A stretch of 64,000 bases of DNA from Arion vulgaris (GCA_020796225.1 CM036759.1:70891512-70955511); one strand, 5' to 3'. Shown: positions 12,273-22,740, counted from the stretch's first letter. Program-made: numbers and translations. The notes: a model not told the origin generated them from the letters alone.

Positions 12273-12712
12273 CTAACAACTGGCAGTCTTGCAGTATGTG
12301 CTCTGCCATCATATCTGCCTTTTCACAGTGGCACATGCTAGTTGTGCCAATTTACAAGATGTTGAACATGTGGGCCCGGAGTCTGTTATGGCCGGTACGG
12401 AGGCGGAATATAGCAACTTGTTCGCTGCGGGATAGACCATAGTGCCCATCTCTGATGCTGTGTTGTGGGTGGTCTTTCGACCACTTTACTTTATACTGTC
12501 AACCAATGGTTGTTCTGGCCTCTCATAGCTGATCTCATGATCAGTCTCGTAGTTGCCCTCCTTCTTTTGCTAGTCTGTCGACTTCTTCATTTCCGCTTAT
12601 ATTGCAGTTTGATGGTATCCACTGAATGACTGTGCGTTAAGTGAGTTTACTAGTACACGAGAAATCCCATCCTAGTGAGAAAGCAGAAGAAGAAGATTCA
12701 CTGATCTTATCT
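12273..12712. other. Unassigned TE-like debris
   Basis: No intact frame and no recognised family. An agaagaagaag stretch at 12687 is like the (AAG)n tails of short elements in this window. Confidence 0.4.
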
Positions 12713-12992
12713 GGCATTCATAAAGCTTAGCTGTCATTCATAGAGCTTAGCTGTCATTCATAGAGCTTAGCTGTCATTCATAGAGCTTAACTGTCATTCA
12801 AAGAGCTTAGCTGTCATTCATAGAGCTTAGCTGTCATTCATAGAGCTTAACTGTCATTCATAGAGCTTAGCTGTCATTCATAGAGCTTAACTGTCATTCA
12901 AAGAGCTTAGCTGTCATTCATAGAGCTTAGCTGTCATTCATAGAGCTTAGCTGTCATTCAAAGAGCTTAGCTGTCATTCATAGAGCTTAAAA
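12713..12992. repeat. 20-bp minisatellite, about 14 units, next to COQ8 exon 6 donor
   Basis: Unit ctgtcattcatagagcttag with few substitutions. The last unit ends about 6 bp from the minus-strand donor of the exon at 12999-13124, so it starts almost at the beginning of the intron. Confidence 0.95.
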
Positions 12993-12998
12993 CATTAC

Positions 12999-13124
12999 CC
13001 TGAATACTCAGTATCTGTCCGATCTTGAGAGCAGCTCCTCGAACTCTGCACAAAGTGTTAACAATCCTCTCTGCATTGGCTTCCGTTAGGAAAGGGTTCG
13101 AGTCCATTACACCAGAGCTTGTGA
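12999..13124 (-). CDS. COQ8: COQ8 exon 6: KxGQ motif
   Basis: This 126-nt exon is preceded by tatttcag and followed by gtaatg. It starts with two bases completing a Val codon begun in exon 5, reads [40 protein letters not shown], then Q, and ends with the first base of the Asp completed in exon 7. KIGQ is the KxGQ signature of the COQ8/ABC1 family, which in structural work on COQ8A occludes the substrate site. Phases agree on both sides. Confidence 0.95.
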
Positions 13125-13439
13125 CTGAAATAAAATATGTAAACTTGAAGTAAAATATCCCTTCTTTGTTTGTTCGACATCAACCACTTGTTAAACCGCT
13201 TGGTATACCAACCGCTTTAGGTACTCGTCTCTCTCTTTCCAAAGGTACTCAGTTTCTCCCTGTGGCGCCATCTAGATGTCTTCTTCTTCTTCTTCTTTGG
13301 TTTTGTATGCTTGTCTAAACCATGAGATGGGTTGCCGCTATGAAGCTGTATGTCAGTTGGAGTTCCTCGAGAGTTCCCATAGCTTGCTTGTAAGCTTCGT
13401 TCATGAGGCCATGCTTCGTTTGGTGTATGTACGATCTAG

Positions 13440-13715
13440 ATATTTTCCCAGAGATCCTTGATCTCAGTGTAGGTGAGATCGAGTTTCTGGTCTTATCAGA
13501 AATGGACAATAAAAAAAGGTCTGTGTACAATTTGAGCACGTAAAAGAACACTTAACAGTTCAAAATTGAGAAGAGCAGGATGGAAAGCAGTTGTCCGAGC
13601 AAAATTCAGTAGAAACATTTTTCAATAAAATTCTGACAAAATATTTTCACCATCTTCAAACTTACATTGGAGACCCTGGCTGGTGCTACAGAGTTTGTGT
13701 GTAAAAGTATGGGAC
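13440..13715 (+). mobile_element. SINE-2 copy, partial
   Basis: Contains the family's segments agatccttgatctcagtgta, ttgagcacgtaaaagaac and caccatcttcaaacttaca, in the orientation opposite to the copy at 6362. The (atca)n tail is missing. Confidence 0.65.
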
Positions 13716-14590
13716 AGAGCCACACATATCATATTTCTACCACAGGTACAAGTCTGAAGTTGGATTTAGCTTGACAGGTTAAGTACAATAGGAGGAGCAT
13801 TCAAAAAACATCAAGGTGGTTTGACTTGGACAAAATTTTATGGGCCATTAGTGAATTACCAGTGAAATGAATACTCACTGGGCAGTGGGGTCATACAGGT
13901 GTCCTTAATGTATCATTTTCGTAGTTGAATAGACAAGAATTTAACCACTTGCTAGAAAACCGGTATCAGTTACACTATTACTTTTCCTGGTCAAAATGGC
14001 TGGTCCAGAGAAAAACTTTTGGGGGAATATAAAATGCAGACACTCGGTTAAACAAGAAAGATAGGGCAGAAGAACTTGGCAGAAGAACATAGCAGAAAAA
14101 CGTAGCAAAAAGAATTTAGCCGAAGAACTTAACAGAAGAGCTTAGCCGGGGACAGACACAGAGAGAGGAAGAAGAAAGATACAGATAGAACAAGGAAGGA
14201 ATTTAGGAGAGTAGATAGCAATAAGAATTATAGAACAGAATAACTCTGCTGTGATTTCTAAGTAGAATAGAGAACTAGACAGCAGATTGAACAGGAGAGC
14301 TTTACAAAGTATAAAACTAGACTGTAGAACTGAACTGAGTTGCAGACTGAGAGCCCAAGAGAGAGACGTGAGCTGGATAGCATAATCCATACGTATAACC
14401 CAACAGAACTGCCGACATAGAGTGTTGCCTAACTAAGAAATAGATTCAGAACTCCACTGAGAGTTACTGTTCGAAATTGGTGAACATGTTACATTGGAAT
14501 CGGAGGGCTTTTCAGAGTAGAAAACTAGATGGTAGATGTAAACTGAATGGTTAGGCCAGACCAGACAGAGAGTCTATAACAGCATAGGAG
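13716..14590. other. AT-rich intronic sequence; short degenerate repeat at 14060-14150
   Basis: No gene seen. Around 14060-14150 a motif like cagaagaacttagc recurs about six times. Confidence 0.45.
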
Positions 14591-14599
14591 AGAGATGTT

Positions 14600-15030
14600 A
14601 GCCAGTTTACAGAATACATTCTTATAACCAGTTAGCAGAGATCAATATTTGTGTGTGATTTGTGACAGAAATCATAGCTAGAGAGTGAATTAATATATTG
14701 GATCCATATTTATAACTGAAAGCAGAATACATACTAGGGACAGCTGGCAGATCAAGTTTCATGGGTAATATTATGACAGAAATCATAGCTCGAGAGTGAA
14801 TTAAAATATGAAATCCATACTTATAACTGATAGCAGAATACATACTAGGGACAGCTGGCAGATCAAGTTTCGTGGGTAATATTATGACAGAAATCATAGC
14901 TCGAGAGTGAATTAAAATATGAAATCCATACTTATAACTGATAGCAGAATACATACTAGGGACAGCTGGCAGAGATCAAGTTTCGTGTGCAATATTATGA
15001 CAGAAATCCTAGATAGAGAGCGGTATAACA
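14600..15030. repeat. ~112-bp tandem repeat, 3-4 units
   Basis: Copies of agaatacatactagggacag start near 14724, 14835 and 14947, and each is followed by gacagaaatcatagctcgag. The first part of the array is more diverged. Confidence 0.85.
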
Positions 15031-15351
15031 TATTGTGACTGAACAAGTTTTTTCTAAGGACCTCTAAGCCAAGGTAGAGTTGAACTGTGAACATTTTAGA
15101 AATAGGATATCGGAGCGTTAGATATTTACTTAGTGAAGATTTCCAATATTAGTTAGTAGCTATATTTTACATTGTTATGTGTATTAAATTGCTTGTTGAC
15201 GTTTTTTCAGGATTTTAATTATTTTGGATGTATGTGTTATTTTGTATTGAAATAAATAAATAAATAAATATTAGTTGAGAATCAGATTTGATTCTCACAT
15301 AGATGTACAAAATATTTTATGGAATTTCATTTAATTGAATTGTATTCTATG

Positions 15352-15570
15352 TTATAGTGTGATAGTTGTCGAGTTAGTGTGGATAGTGTTAATGTTGTTG
15401 AGTAGGGAGAAGTGTCTGGTAAGGATTACAGAAGAAGAGTAGAAGCACAAATCACACTTGTACATGTGCACTGTAGCTGAGATCTTCCTGTGAAAGAAAG
15501 AGATCGGAGCACACATGGTTATTATAGAGTGCAATGATGATGGTCCTATCAATCAATCAATCATGGTTTT
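15352..15570 (+). mobile_element. SINE-2 3' fragment
   Basis: Ends with agaaagagatcggagcacac, gcaatgatgatggtcctatc and then (aatc)n, the usual SINE-2 tail. The head is missing. Confidence 0.6.
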
Positions 15571-15780
15571 TTCCTTCAATTATTTCTTCGAATCCTTTAT
15601 TAGCCGTGAAAATGACCCTCGTTACATTGTGTCCCAGTTTGAGGTAAAGCAGTAAATGTCTGCATCTTTCGACCAGATACATCCGTTTTCAGCACTCAAT
15701 TTTAAGACCAGTTGATATCCTTTTAAATCCTCTATCTTGCTTAGACAGACTGCAGGGATGCAGCCTGTTTCAGCGCAACA

Positions 15781-16063
15781 TTTTTTTCTTCTTCGCGCTT
15801 TCAACTCAGGAAGTTCCATCTCTGAAACGATTTTGCGTGAAAATCTGTTTTCAATTCTTACAATGCAGCAGCTGCACATTGTAATACTCACTGGCAGCCG
15901 TGTCTCAATGTACTGTAAAGTATTCTCCCATCAGGCAGATTTTCTCCGACTTCAGAGTACTCCTTATCGTCTGGTAAGACCAGGACTGAACAAATGCCGG
16001 ACAGTAGTTCACCCAGCTATGGCTCAAGCTAGCAGCCGAGCTACATCACTACTTAGAGTCCCC
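15781..16063 (-). mobile_element. SINE-1 copy peppered with single-base deletions, perfect TSD
   Basis: Aligns along its length to the SINE-1 at 9381, but individual bases are missing about every 8-15 nt while substitutions are rare. The TSD agcgcaacat at 15772-15781 and 16064-16073 is identical on both sides, although the first T of the tail makes the exact edge uncertain by one base. Confidence 0.88.
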
Positions 16064-16385
16064 AGCGCAACATAATATGGAAGGATACAAGGGTTTTGAT
16101 CAGTTCTGGTTCAATCGTACTGACTTGTGTTATCTCATCCGTGTTTTAACCGTGCAAATATTTCATTCATTAACTCCTTTGGACTAAAGCTACACCTATG
16201 CTACACACTATGTGGCTTTAGGTTGGATGCCTCTTACCAGAAGCCACACTAAAGGAGCTTAAACAAATGGCTTGTAAAAACATAGCTTTTGCCCTGGTCC
16301 ACTAAGAGTTAACTAACATACGCAACACACACAGAAAAATAACATCTCAAATCATAATCTGCGGAGGACAGAGACAAGTACTAAC

Positions 16386-16457
16386 CATTTTCTTTCAAGC
16401 CCAGAGATCGTTTTGTTACCTCAGCCAATGCTCCAAATCCCAAGCCCGCAGCAAGAC
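16386..16457 (-). CDS. COQ8: COQ8 exon 5: GLAAGLGFGALAEV, non-AG acceptor
   Basis: The minus strand reads LAAGLGFGALAEVTKRSLG then LKEN, followed by donor gttagt. Joining the last base of exon 4 to the first two bases here gives SYGG-LAAGLGFG, the expected family sequence, and exon length and phase (72 nt, phases 2 and 1) fit both neighbours. The bases before the exon are tttcattttcccg, a good pyrimidine tract ending in CG where AG is required. One missing A (cccag to cccg) would explain it. The nearest upstream AG gives the wrong frame. Confidence 0.82.
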
Positions 16458-16779
16458 CGGGAAAATGAAACACAATTTTACTGATTACTGATGTAAAGAA
16501 ATAGCAATAGTCCAGTTTGACAACTTTTACATTGTCTGCATTATGAAAGCTACTTCTTATTCTCTTCCACCATTTTTCTTTATAAAAGTATTGGGGAGAA
16601 ATGTAGTGATCTTGTGTGTGCTTGTTCTAATGCACTTTGTAAGCTGTTATTCATTTATTCACTTTGTAGGCTGTTCTTGATGTCGTCTCTCCATCTTTTG
16701 TGTGGTCTTCCTCTCGTTCTGTACTCGTTATACTTTTCTCATGTGGCTCTCTGTGGTAGATGGAAGCTACAAATTTCAA

Positions 16780-17460
16780 GTTTGTCATCTGTCAGGAAGG
16801 ATGCAGAAAAATTCAACAAGATACATTCAACTAGAAACAACTTTTCCTTTATATATTTCCCACTCTCTCTCTCTTGCCTGTGACGACCAGTGCAGCAAAG
16901 AACACACACTACTCCTCTCCATTTCTGGTGTTCCAGCTGTATTCCATTTCTTTCAGCTTCTGTTTCACAGCTCTCCTTCAAGACATCCTGGGCCCTCCAT
17001 GTCTTTGCCCATTCTCCTGCGTCCATCTCAGCGTAGTCCCCGTAACATAGCTACTCTCCATGTGTATTCCATGTCCAATACATCTCCAGCGTTTACCTTG
17101 GACGATGTTGCTTATATCGTGCAGAATCCTGAAAACAAGATAACAATCACAACCCAGAACACGCAAACAACAGAACCACAGCACTGGGCAACAACCTAGC
17201 AGTGTGATGACAAAGAAGAAAGAGATGTTGTATATTCTCCTGTTGACACTGTGCAAGCAGTTCTTGGTTAGAGACAATTGCAGAACATGCGTAAGGTCTT
17301 TCGCATGGAAGGTGGAGAGTCCGAACACGTCCCATTCTGTCACTCTCTGGCACCCTGATCTGCATAGTAAAGATGATAGCACACAGCTGTGGTATATTCC
17401 AATCTTGGTTCTGATGCTGTATTGGGCTGATTGCCAGACCATCTGAAGGGTCAAGAATGC
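16780..17460 (-). mobile_element. LINE RT 3' region (RTE/CR1-like), interrupted
   Basis: Minus-strand pieces include WQSAQYSIRTKIGIYHSCVL, LSTFHAKDL, SNQELLAQCQQEN and RWRCIGHGIHMESS with TLRWTQENGQR, in the order expected of the region after the LINE RT catalytic part. They lie in different frames. A short family-F element at 17128-17225 splits them. Confidence 0.75.
17128..17225 (+). mobile_element. Family-F short element (~100 bp, (AAG) tail)
   Basis: Contains actgggcaacaacctagcag, tgtgatgacaaagaagaaag. Matches 43842-43945 and, reversed, 50838-50960 and 52704-52820. Inserted in LINE sequence. Confidence 0.6.
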
Positions 17461-17524
17461 ACTCTATGCCTTACTCAGTCTCCTTTTAATGTCTGATCCA
17501 CTTTATATATATATATATAAATGG

Positions 17525-18015
17525 CCTTTTCGTCTTTACAGACGGTCAATTGGTAAGTGTTTTACTGTGACAACTTCTGAGTGTTCGCTTTTCTCTCTTG
17601 TCCTTCAGCTCATACATAAGTCTCTTCTCAAAAGATTCTGCGCCCTTTTGCAAGTTGGCTTTCCACACAACTCTGTCATCAGCTAGTCTTTCCCATGTGC
17701 TGGGACCTATAGAAAAGTTTTTCATTGAGGCTTTGCAGACATCTTTATATCTGAGCAGTGTTCTGCCCTGGTGCCTCTTCACCTCCGAAAGTTCACAGAA
17801 CATTTGTTTTGGTATGCGACAGGTTTCCATTCTTCTCACATGCCCCAACCATCTTAGTCGTCTACTGCTGAGCATGCCAATGATGGAAGGCAGGTTTGCA
17901 CGTTGCAGTACTTCAGAGTTGGTTATCTTGTCATACCACCTGATATTCATAATCTTGCGAGACATCAAGGTGAGATAGCAAAATTTTTGAACTGGTGTTG
18001 GGTGGTTACCATTTA
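17525..18015 (-). mobile_element. LINE C-terminal part (CR1/L2-like)
   Basis: A long minus-strand frame reads NIRWYDKITNSEVLQRANLP, RRLRWLGHVRRMETCRIPKQ, STWERLADDRVVWKANLQKG and ELKDKREKRTLRSCHSK. This is the conserved post-RT domain and C-terminus of a LINE ORF2, truncated at its 5' side. Confidence 0.85.
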
Positions 18016-18019
18016 AAGT

Positions 18020-18045
18020 GATGCCATTTAAAAAAAAAAAACATG

Positions 18046-18095
<50 letters not shown>

Positions 18096-18123
18096 ACATA
18101 CATATATATACACATATATATAT
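18020..18123. repeat. Simple repeats (A)n, (CA)n, (GA)n, (TA)n
   Basis: A poly-A run and a short (CA)n tract (18029-18054), then (ga)n to about 18090, then tatata-rich sequence to 18123. Confidence 0.95.
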
Positions 18124-18640
18124 ACAGTAAAACTTTGATTAATTTTTCACCGTCCGGACCAGGACTGTGATGGATAACCGAATAGATAGATAACAGAAAT
18201 CTCTTAATACATATGTACAGAAACGTGATTTCACTGCAGGGCTTGGGAGAAAATAAAATCCTTTAAATGTGAATAATACAACATATTGTATTTAATTTTA
18301 CAAACGAGATCAATATAAACTTCAATATAAGATTAGTAATGTACTGAATTGTATTGTAATACTATAAACCTACGTTACTTTAAAATAATCTGTCATCTCC
18401 TTCTGTGTCTTGGAGGCTCAAGCTTTCTGCGTGGCGATGTTCTGTATCTTACGCAGAAGTAGGATCTGTGGTGCATTTGTCTCCTCTTGCATTTCAAACC
18501 AGTCGATGCACTTTGATAACATTGTTTTTGCATATGAGTGGCTAACTGTGGGTTTTTAGTTAAAAACTGATCCTTCATCGTCATCCATTTCTTCTTCTTC
18601 AATGGTGGTCCCACTAGAAACAATTTCATCATCGTTCGAA
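18124..18640 (-). mobile_element. pogo/Tigger-like DNA transposon, 3' end
   Basis: The outer end, cagtaaaactttgattaat at 18125 next to a TA, resembles a pogo/Tigger terminal repeat. About 260 bp inward the minus strand reads SNDDEIVSSGTTIEEEEMDD and then, after a stop, TMLSKCIDWFEMQEETNAPQ and ILLLRKIQNIATQK. This is like the acidic region and tail of Tigger transposases. Two stops break it. Homology is from memory. Confidence 0.6.
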
Positions 18641-18649
18641 ATTTCAGGA

Positions 18650-18815
18650 GTGTCTGGCCGAATGGGTTCGATCCACACTAAGGCCAACAATTTTTTTCTA
18701 TCAGGGGCATAATATGAACAGTTCATAACAAGAACAGTTTCGCAGTGACTGCACTAGCCAAGCAGCCATTAAATTCCTGGGGACTCATATCCCCCTGTCC
18801 TACACCGTCCTATAA
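18650..18815 (+). mobile_element. SINE-4 fragment
   Basis: Matches 51385-51590: tctggccgaatgg, tgactgcactagcca and ctcatatccccctgtcctac are shared. The tRNA-like head is partly deleted. Confidence 0.6.
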
Positions 18816-18878
18816 ACAGTAACACAAGCAGTAAAGAGTTTTTCTTAAACAAAGCTGTTAGATACAAGCCATACTGAC

Positions 18879-18945
18879 CTCCATAGCTCATCAGACGACT
18901 TATTCTTGATGCTGGTACCCGTCTTTCCTTAGATCTCTCGCTTAA
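18879..18945 (-). CDS. COQ8: COQ8 exon 4: LSERSKERRVPASRISRL
   Basis: This 67-nt exon follows ttattcag and precedes gtcagt. It has 22 codons (LSERSKERRVPASRISRLMS, YG) plus one base. It matches the LSERARERKVP-type segment just before the glycine-rich GLxxGLG stretch of COQ8 proteins. It enters in phase 0 from exon 3 and exits in phase 1 to exon 5. Confidence 0.92.
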
Positions 18946-19068
18946 CTGAATAAGACAAAGAATAAAAATCATTGCATTATATATACAATAGTTCAGATTA
19001 CACAGACATATTTCTAACACAGACCATTCACTACACATACGACACATTTACTACACATACACTACACA

Positions 19069-19252
19069 TACGAGGGGTGTTCAGAAAGTAAAGTACCACA
19101 TCGGTTTTCTCCATTACTATGGAAGGAAAAAATCATGAAATTTTGCAAACATCAAATATTCCTATATATAAATTTCATGGTTTTTAATTTAAAAGGTTCA
19201 TGAGAAAACTCATGTAGTGCATTACTTTCCGAATGCCACATATATTAAAATT
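19069..19252. mobile_element. Short mariner-type inverted-repeat element (MITE)
   Basis: The left end cgaggggtgttcagaaagta and the right end cattactttccgaatgccac are imperfect inverted repeats of mariner type, next to TA. No transposase lies between. A related end is at 48510-48540. Confidence 0.7.
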
Positions 19253-19395
19253 TAAGCACCATGTTCAAAGTGAGCATATAAAATAACCCTTTGCAGTGTA
19301 AAATCAAGAGTAAGCTGGAAAGCAGCTGCCTGGGCTAAATTCAATTTTTTTATGTAATTTAAGCTCTTATAAATTTTTTCTATCTTCACTAAGGG

Positions 19396-19655
19396 GATGT
19401 TCTTAGGTATCTTCGCGACTGTCTGTTGGATGAGGGCACCACAATCGATGTTGAATCGATCAAGCGATTTAGGCAGTTTGGAGTTACCCGTTGTGCAGGT
19501 CGAAATGGATGCCTGAAAGGCAGAGTGCGAGGTGTGTTTAATCAGCGAGCCACAGGAACCATCAGTATGCATACTCTTCGATTTCTGTTGGGGAAGACTG
19601 AGCACCTATGGATCTGCCCAGAGTGCAATAAAGTCAGTTTAGTAACCAATAATCA
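19396..19655 (+). mobile_element. LINE RNase H/C-terminal fragment (RNH-1 family)
   Basis: Frames read DVESIKRFRQFGVTRCAGRN, GTISMHTLRFLLGKTEHLWI and CPECNKVSLVTNNQS. These are the tail of a LINE protein whose RNase H domain is seen at 31890-32470 and 45400-46060. Confidence 0.75.
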
Positions 19656-19689
19656 ATCAATCTTCACAACTATATTGAGGATTCTTGTT

Positions 19690-19805
19690 GGTGCCACAAA
19701 GTTATTACACTACTGTTGAGATCTTGTGTAAGAAAGAGATTGGAGTACACATGGTTATTCAAGAAAGTGCAATGATGATGGTTCTATCAATTAATCAAAT
19801 ATTTA
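19690..19805 (+). mobile_element. SINE-2 tail fragment
   Basis: Ends gcaatgatgatggttctatc with an (aatc)-type tail. Confidence 0.5.
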
Positions 19806-19987
19806 TATCATCCCCTACGTTATCTGCTACTTAATTGAGTCTACTTTGAAGTCCAGATAGGCTAACTCTCTCCCCTGCCTTTTAACCCCAATTGGAGGAT
19901 AGACCAACTCATGCCTTATTTTTCTTCGAATGCTCCTGATTTAACTCTAGATTGATGTTCTCTACGTTGTCATTGTGCCAGAGGACT

Positions 19988-20268
19988 CCTAGAGTTGATG
20001 TAGCTCGCTGATGCTGTGAGCCTAAGCAGTTCGAACCATGTCGCATTGATAGCCTGGCTTACCAGGCATGTAGTACCTCAAGCGAATCCCTGATGGGAAT
20101 ACTAATTACGAGTACATTTGAGCTACTAGGCTCCAGTGTCAGTAATTTACACCTGTGTTCAGTGTCTGCCATTGTAAGAATTGAAAAACTGATTTTCACG
20201 CAAAAATCAGTTTCAGAGATGAAACTTCGTCTGAGTTGAAAGCGGACGAAAAAAAAAAAAAAAAAACA
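19988..20268 (+). mobile_element. Diverged SINE-1 copy
   Basis: The head cctagagttgatgtagctcg with B box gttcgaacc, the body aatactaattacgagtacat and the end gttgaaagcggacgaaaa followed by poly-A all match SINE-1. Part of the middle is lost. Confidence 0.75.
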
Positions 20269-20279
20269 ACATTGTGCCA

Positions 20280-20455
20280 GTTATGCGCCTACAAGTAGGC
20301 CAGCACATCCGATTTCTGCGATGCTTTTTATTTACTAGGGTAGCTTCTCTAGGCCCCTACCTGTGTCGCCTCTTACGACATGCCTTGTAGGTGGCAGTGT
20401 TAATATTCTTTGCTTCCCTTGCTGGCCCCTATAACACACAGGGGTAACTCATGCC
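20280..20455 (-). mobile_element. Family-B element
   Basis: Contains tttatttactagggtagct, cgcctcttacgacatgcctt and the reverse of the aaagaatagtaccactg core shared with SINE-A. Other copies: 36660, 39740 and within the 8-12 kb array. Confidence 0.6.
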
Positions 20456-20589
20456 AAATCTTCCTATCTTTATCCTCCAGTTCCTTCCAGCTCTTCTATG
20501 CCTCGTTAATCTCTGCCTCGGTAATCTCTGCCTCGTTAATCTCTGCCTCCAAATCTCTTCTCTATGTATTTCTAGGCTTCACAAATATG

Positions 20590-20720
20590 TTAACTATTTT
20601 TTGGCAAAAGTTTTTTTAAAATCTCTAGATATGTTAGCTAGAAGGGCCCTTTCCTGGAACTCACAGGGACAGCGAACAAGAGGGAGGGCTAGAAATACAT
20701 GGAGATGAGATTTGGACGCA
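20590..20720 (+). mobile_element. LINE fragment
   Basis: Reads ARRALSWNSQGQRTRGRARN then TWR, the GRP-type LINE tail. A (ctctgcctcgttaat)-type 18-bp repeat (four units) precedes it at 20510-20555. Confidence 0.6.
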
Positions 20721-20968
20721 GAGATCAACAATATAAAGCAGTCAACGTAGTCAACATTTCACCAGCCCATATTACTTTCCAGTCCTTTTTTTCTAGTACC
20801 CAATTGATACTGATTTGACCAGAAAGCTGTTATGGTTGGAAACAAAATTTCACTCTGGAACTGAGCCCAGATCACACACCTAAGAAGCAAGTGTACAAAC
20901 CACTACACTATCACTGCTTTAGATATGCTAACTAGTTTTTGTAAAAGTTTAATCAAATGAAGAAATAC

Positions 20969-21090
20969 CTTCTGAGGTGGAGGGATGTTGATTACCATCG
21001 GCTTTATGGAATGTCACGAGTTTCGGTTTGTTAACACCGCAGCAACCGGCTTCAGTGGATGTTCGGTCTCGCAGGATTTAAGATTGCTGG
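20969..21090 (-). CDS. COQ8: COQ8 exon 3, with in-frame TGA
   Basis: Flanked by gtctttacag and gtattt, this 122-nt segment has exactly the phase needed between exon 2 (one base over) and exon 4 (phase 0). The joined frame reads SNLKSCETEHPLKPVAAVLT, NRNS, stop, HSIKPMVINIPPPQK and runs into LSERSK. The TGA is at 21016-21014. No other frame is open end to end. The region corresponds to the poorly conserved linker before the LSER motif, so similarity cannot decide between a true nonsense codon, a base error (CGA to TGA) and a false exon. Confidence 0.7.
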
Positions 21091-21174
21091 CTGTAAAGAC
21101 AATAGCAATTAAATATAAAATATGGTCAAGAAAGAGTCACAGACACTGACATAGACTAGAAATAAGTCAAACAC

Positions 21175-21415
21175 TCTCCCCAGTGTCAGCAGGCGGAACA
21201 AACACCAATGCATGCCCTGTAAGACTGTCTTCTCCTGTGTGAGATGAGAAGCAACATGTGGCCACACTCAGTTGACTTAAACACAAAGATTTGGGGAAAC
21301 CTGACAGACCTGAAGCTGACTGCCTAATTTGTGGTTTTCAGTAAACTAAGCGCATGACCAGAGGTCGCTGAAGAAGAAAACTGTCCGCAGTATGATAAAC
21401 TGAGGCAGACTCACT
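21175..21415 (+). mobile_element. LINE C-terminal cysteine region
   Basis: Broken version of 48150-48483: cagcaggcggaacaaacacc, ccctgtaagactgtcttctc and gagaagcaacatgtggccac. The intact frame reads CQCQQAEQTPEHILQDCPLL. Confidence 0.7.
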
Positions 21416-21740
21416 TTTCTTTATTCTTGCCTTCAACCGCTATGAATTCAGGCATAGTAAGGGCACCTGATTTTTGCGTGAAGGTATGCTTTCCTTATTA
21501 CCTGTTTCCCCGTCATGCAGGAGTGCCTTCTTCGAGCAAACTCACTGACCTAGTGAACCAATACTGGAAATAAAACTACACAGATCTATGTGTAAGCTAC
21601 TTTTGTTTCTTCCATAATCCAACGACACTTGAACTCCTGCCCTTCGGCTCAATGCTATGTAGTGATATCTTCATGTGTTTGTAAGTTGTTCTCTTGTTCT
21701 GTACGTGTTCTTCTTCTTCTAAAAGGGTTTTAAAGCCGAA
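21416..21740. other. Family-E fragment and unassigned sequence
   Basis: The stretch 21430-21550 resembles 53560-53690 reversed (caaaaatcagtc, gaattcatagc elements). The rest is not recognised. Confidence 0.4.
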
Positions 21741-21860
21741 GGATTGACTTCATTGCACCAGGTTTTACCCCATATGGCTCGGTCCTCTCCGCAGAAATGG
21801 CACGCCACCTGTCAAGAGTATTGCACAAAGCACGAACTCCGTAGCTCCAGCAACAATCTT
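21740..21860 (-). mobile_element. SINE-3 fragment
   Basis: Shares gattgacttcattgcaccag, cgtagctccagcaacaat with 37460-37620 and 56016-56232. The head is absent. Confidence 0.55.
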
Positions 21861-22222
21861 CTTCTTCAATGATCAAGCAGCACTTGAGCTCTTGCCCTTC
21901 TGCCCAATGCTATGTAGTGGTAGCTTCATGTACTTGTAAGTTATTCTTTTGTTTTGTATGTGTTCAATTTATCTGACCTTGGAAGAAGAAGCATCTTTCT
22001 CTCAGGGGGGTCTCTGTAGCTAAGTGGTTCTTGGGCAAGTTCTTGGGGGTAGAGGCAGACCAAGACAAAGCAGCAGGACATCAAAGAAGCCTTGAAAGTG
22101 ATGTTAGAAGAAGCAGCAGAACTTGCAAGAGACAGATTTTTTATGCAATCTGTGAAGAAAGTGATGTTCTGCAAGGGACATGGTACTTGATGTGTTGCTG
22201 TGTGAGCTACAAGAGAAAGTGA

Positions 22223-22740
22223 CATTTATACAAGACAAAGCAAAGTTTATACAAGACAAAGCGAAGTTTATACAAGAGAAATCGAAGTTTATACAAGAGA
22301 AATCGAAGTTTATACAAGAGAAATTGAAGTTTATGCAAGAGAAAGCGAAGTTTATACAAGAGAAACATGAAGTATACGCAAGAGAAAGTGAAGTTTATAC
22401 AAGAGAAAATGAAGTTTATACAAGAGAAAGTGAAGTTTACACAAAGACAAAGCGAAGTTTATACAAGAGAAAGTGAGATTTATACAAGAGAAAGTGAAGT
22501 TTATACAAGAGAAAGTGAAGTTTATACAAGAGAAAGTGGAGTTTATACAGAGAAAGTGGAGTTTAAACCCCAAAATGAAGTTTATACAAGACAGAGCAAG
22601 TTTACACAAGAGACAGAGCTAAGTTTATACAAGAGAAAGTGAAGTTTATACAAGACAAAGTGAAGTTTATACAAGACAAAGTGAAGTTTATACAAGACAA
22701 AGTGAAGTTTGTAACAAGACAAAGTAAAGTTTGTACAAGA
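22223..22740. repeat. 21-bp minisatellite, about 25 units
   Basis: Unit aagtttatacaagagaaagtg with g/c variants (gacaaagcg). It gives KFIQEK-type repeat peptides in open frames; not taken as a gene. It is followed at 22770-22900 by a LINE tail (LLEKLKDAGLSWEAINKIAA). Confidence 0.95.

Noticed and set aside
12713..12992. CRISPR-like regular repeats (also other arrays)
   Set aside because: Units are contiguous without unique spacers, and the context is eukaryotic introns.
21014..21016. Selenocysteine codon in COQ8
   Set aside because: COQ8 proteins are not selenoproteins and no SECIS can be assessed; an error or nonsense allele is simpler.
22180..22640. KFIQEK repeat protein
   Set aside because: A 21-bp minisatellite followed by a LINE tail; no gene structure.
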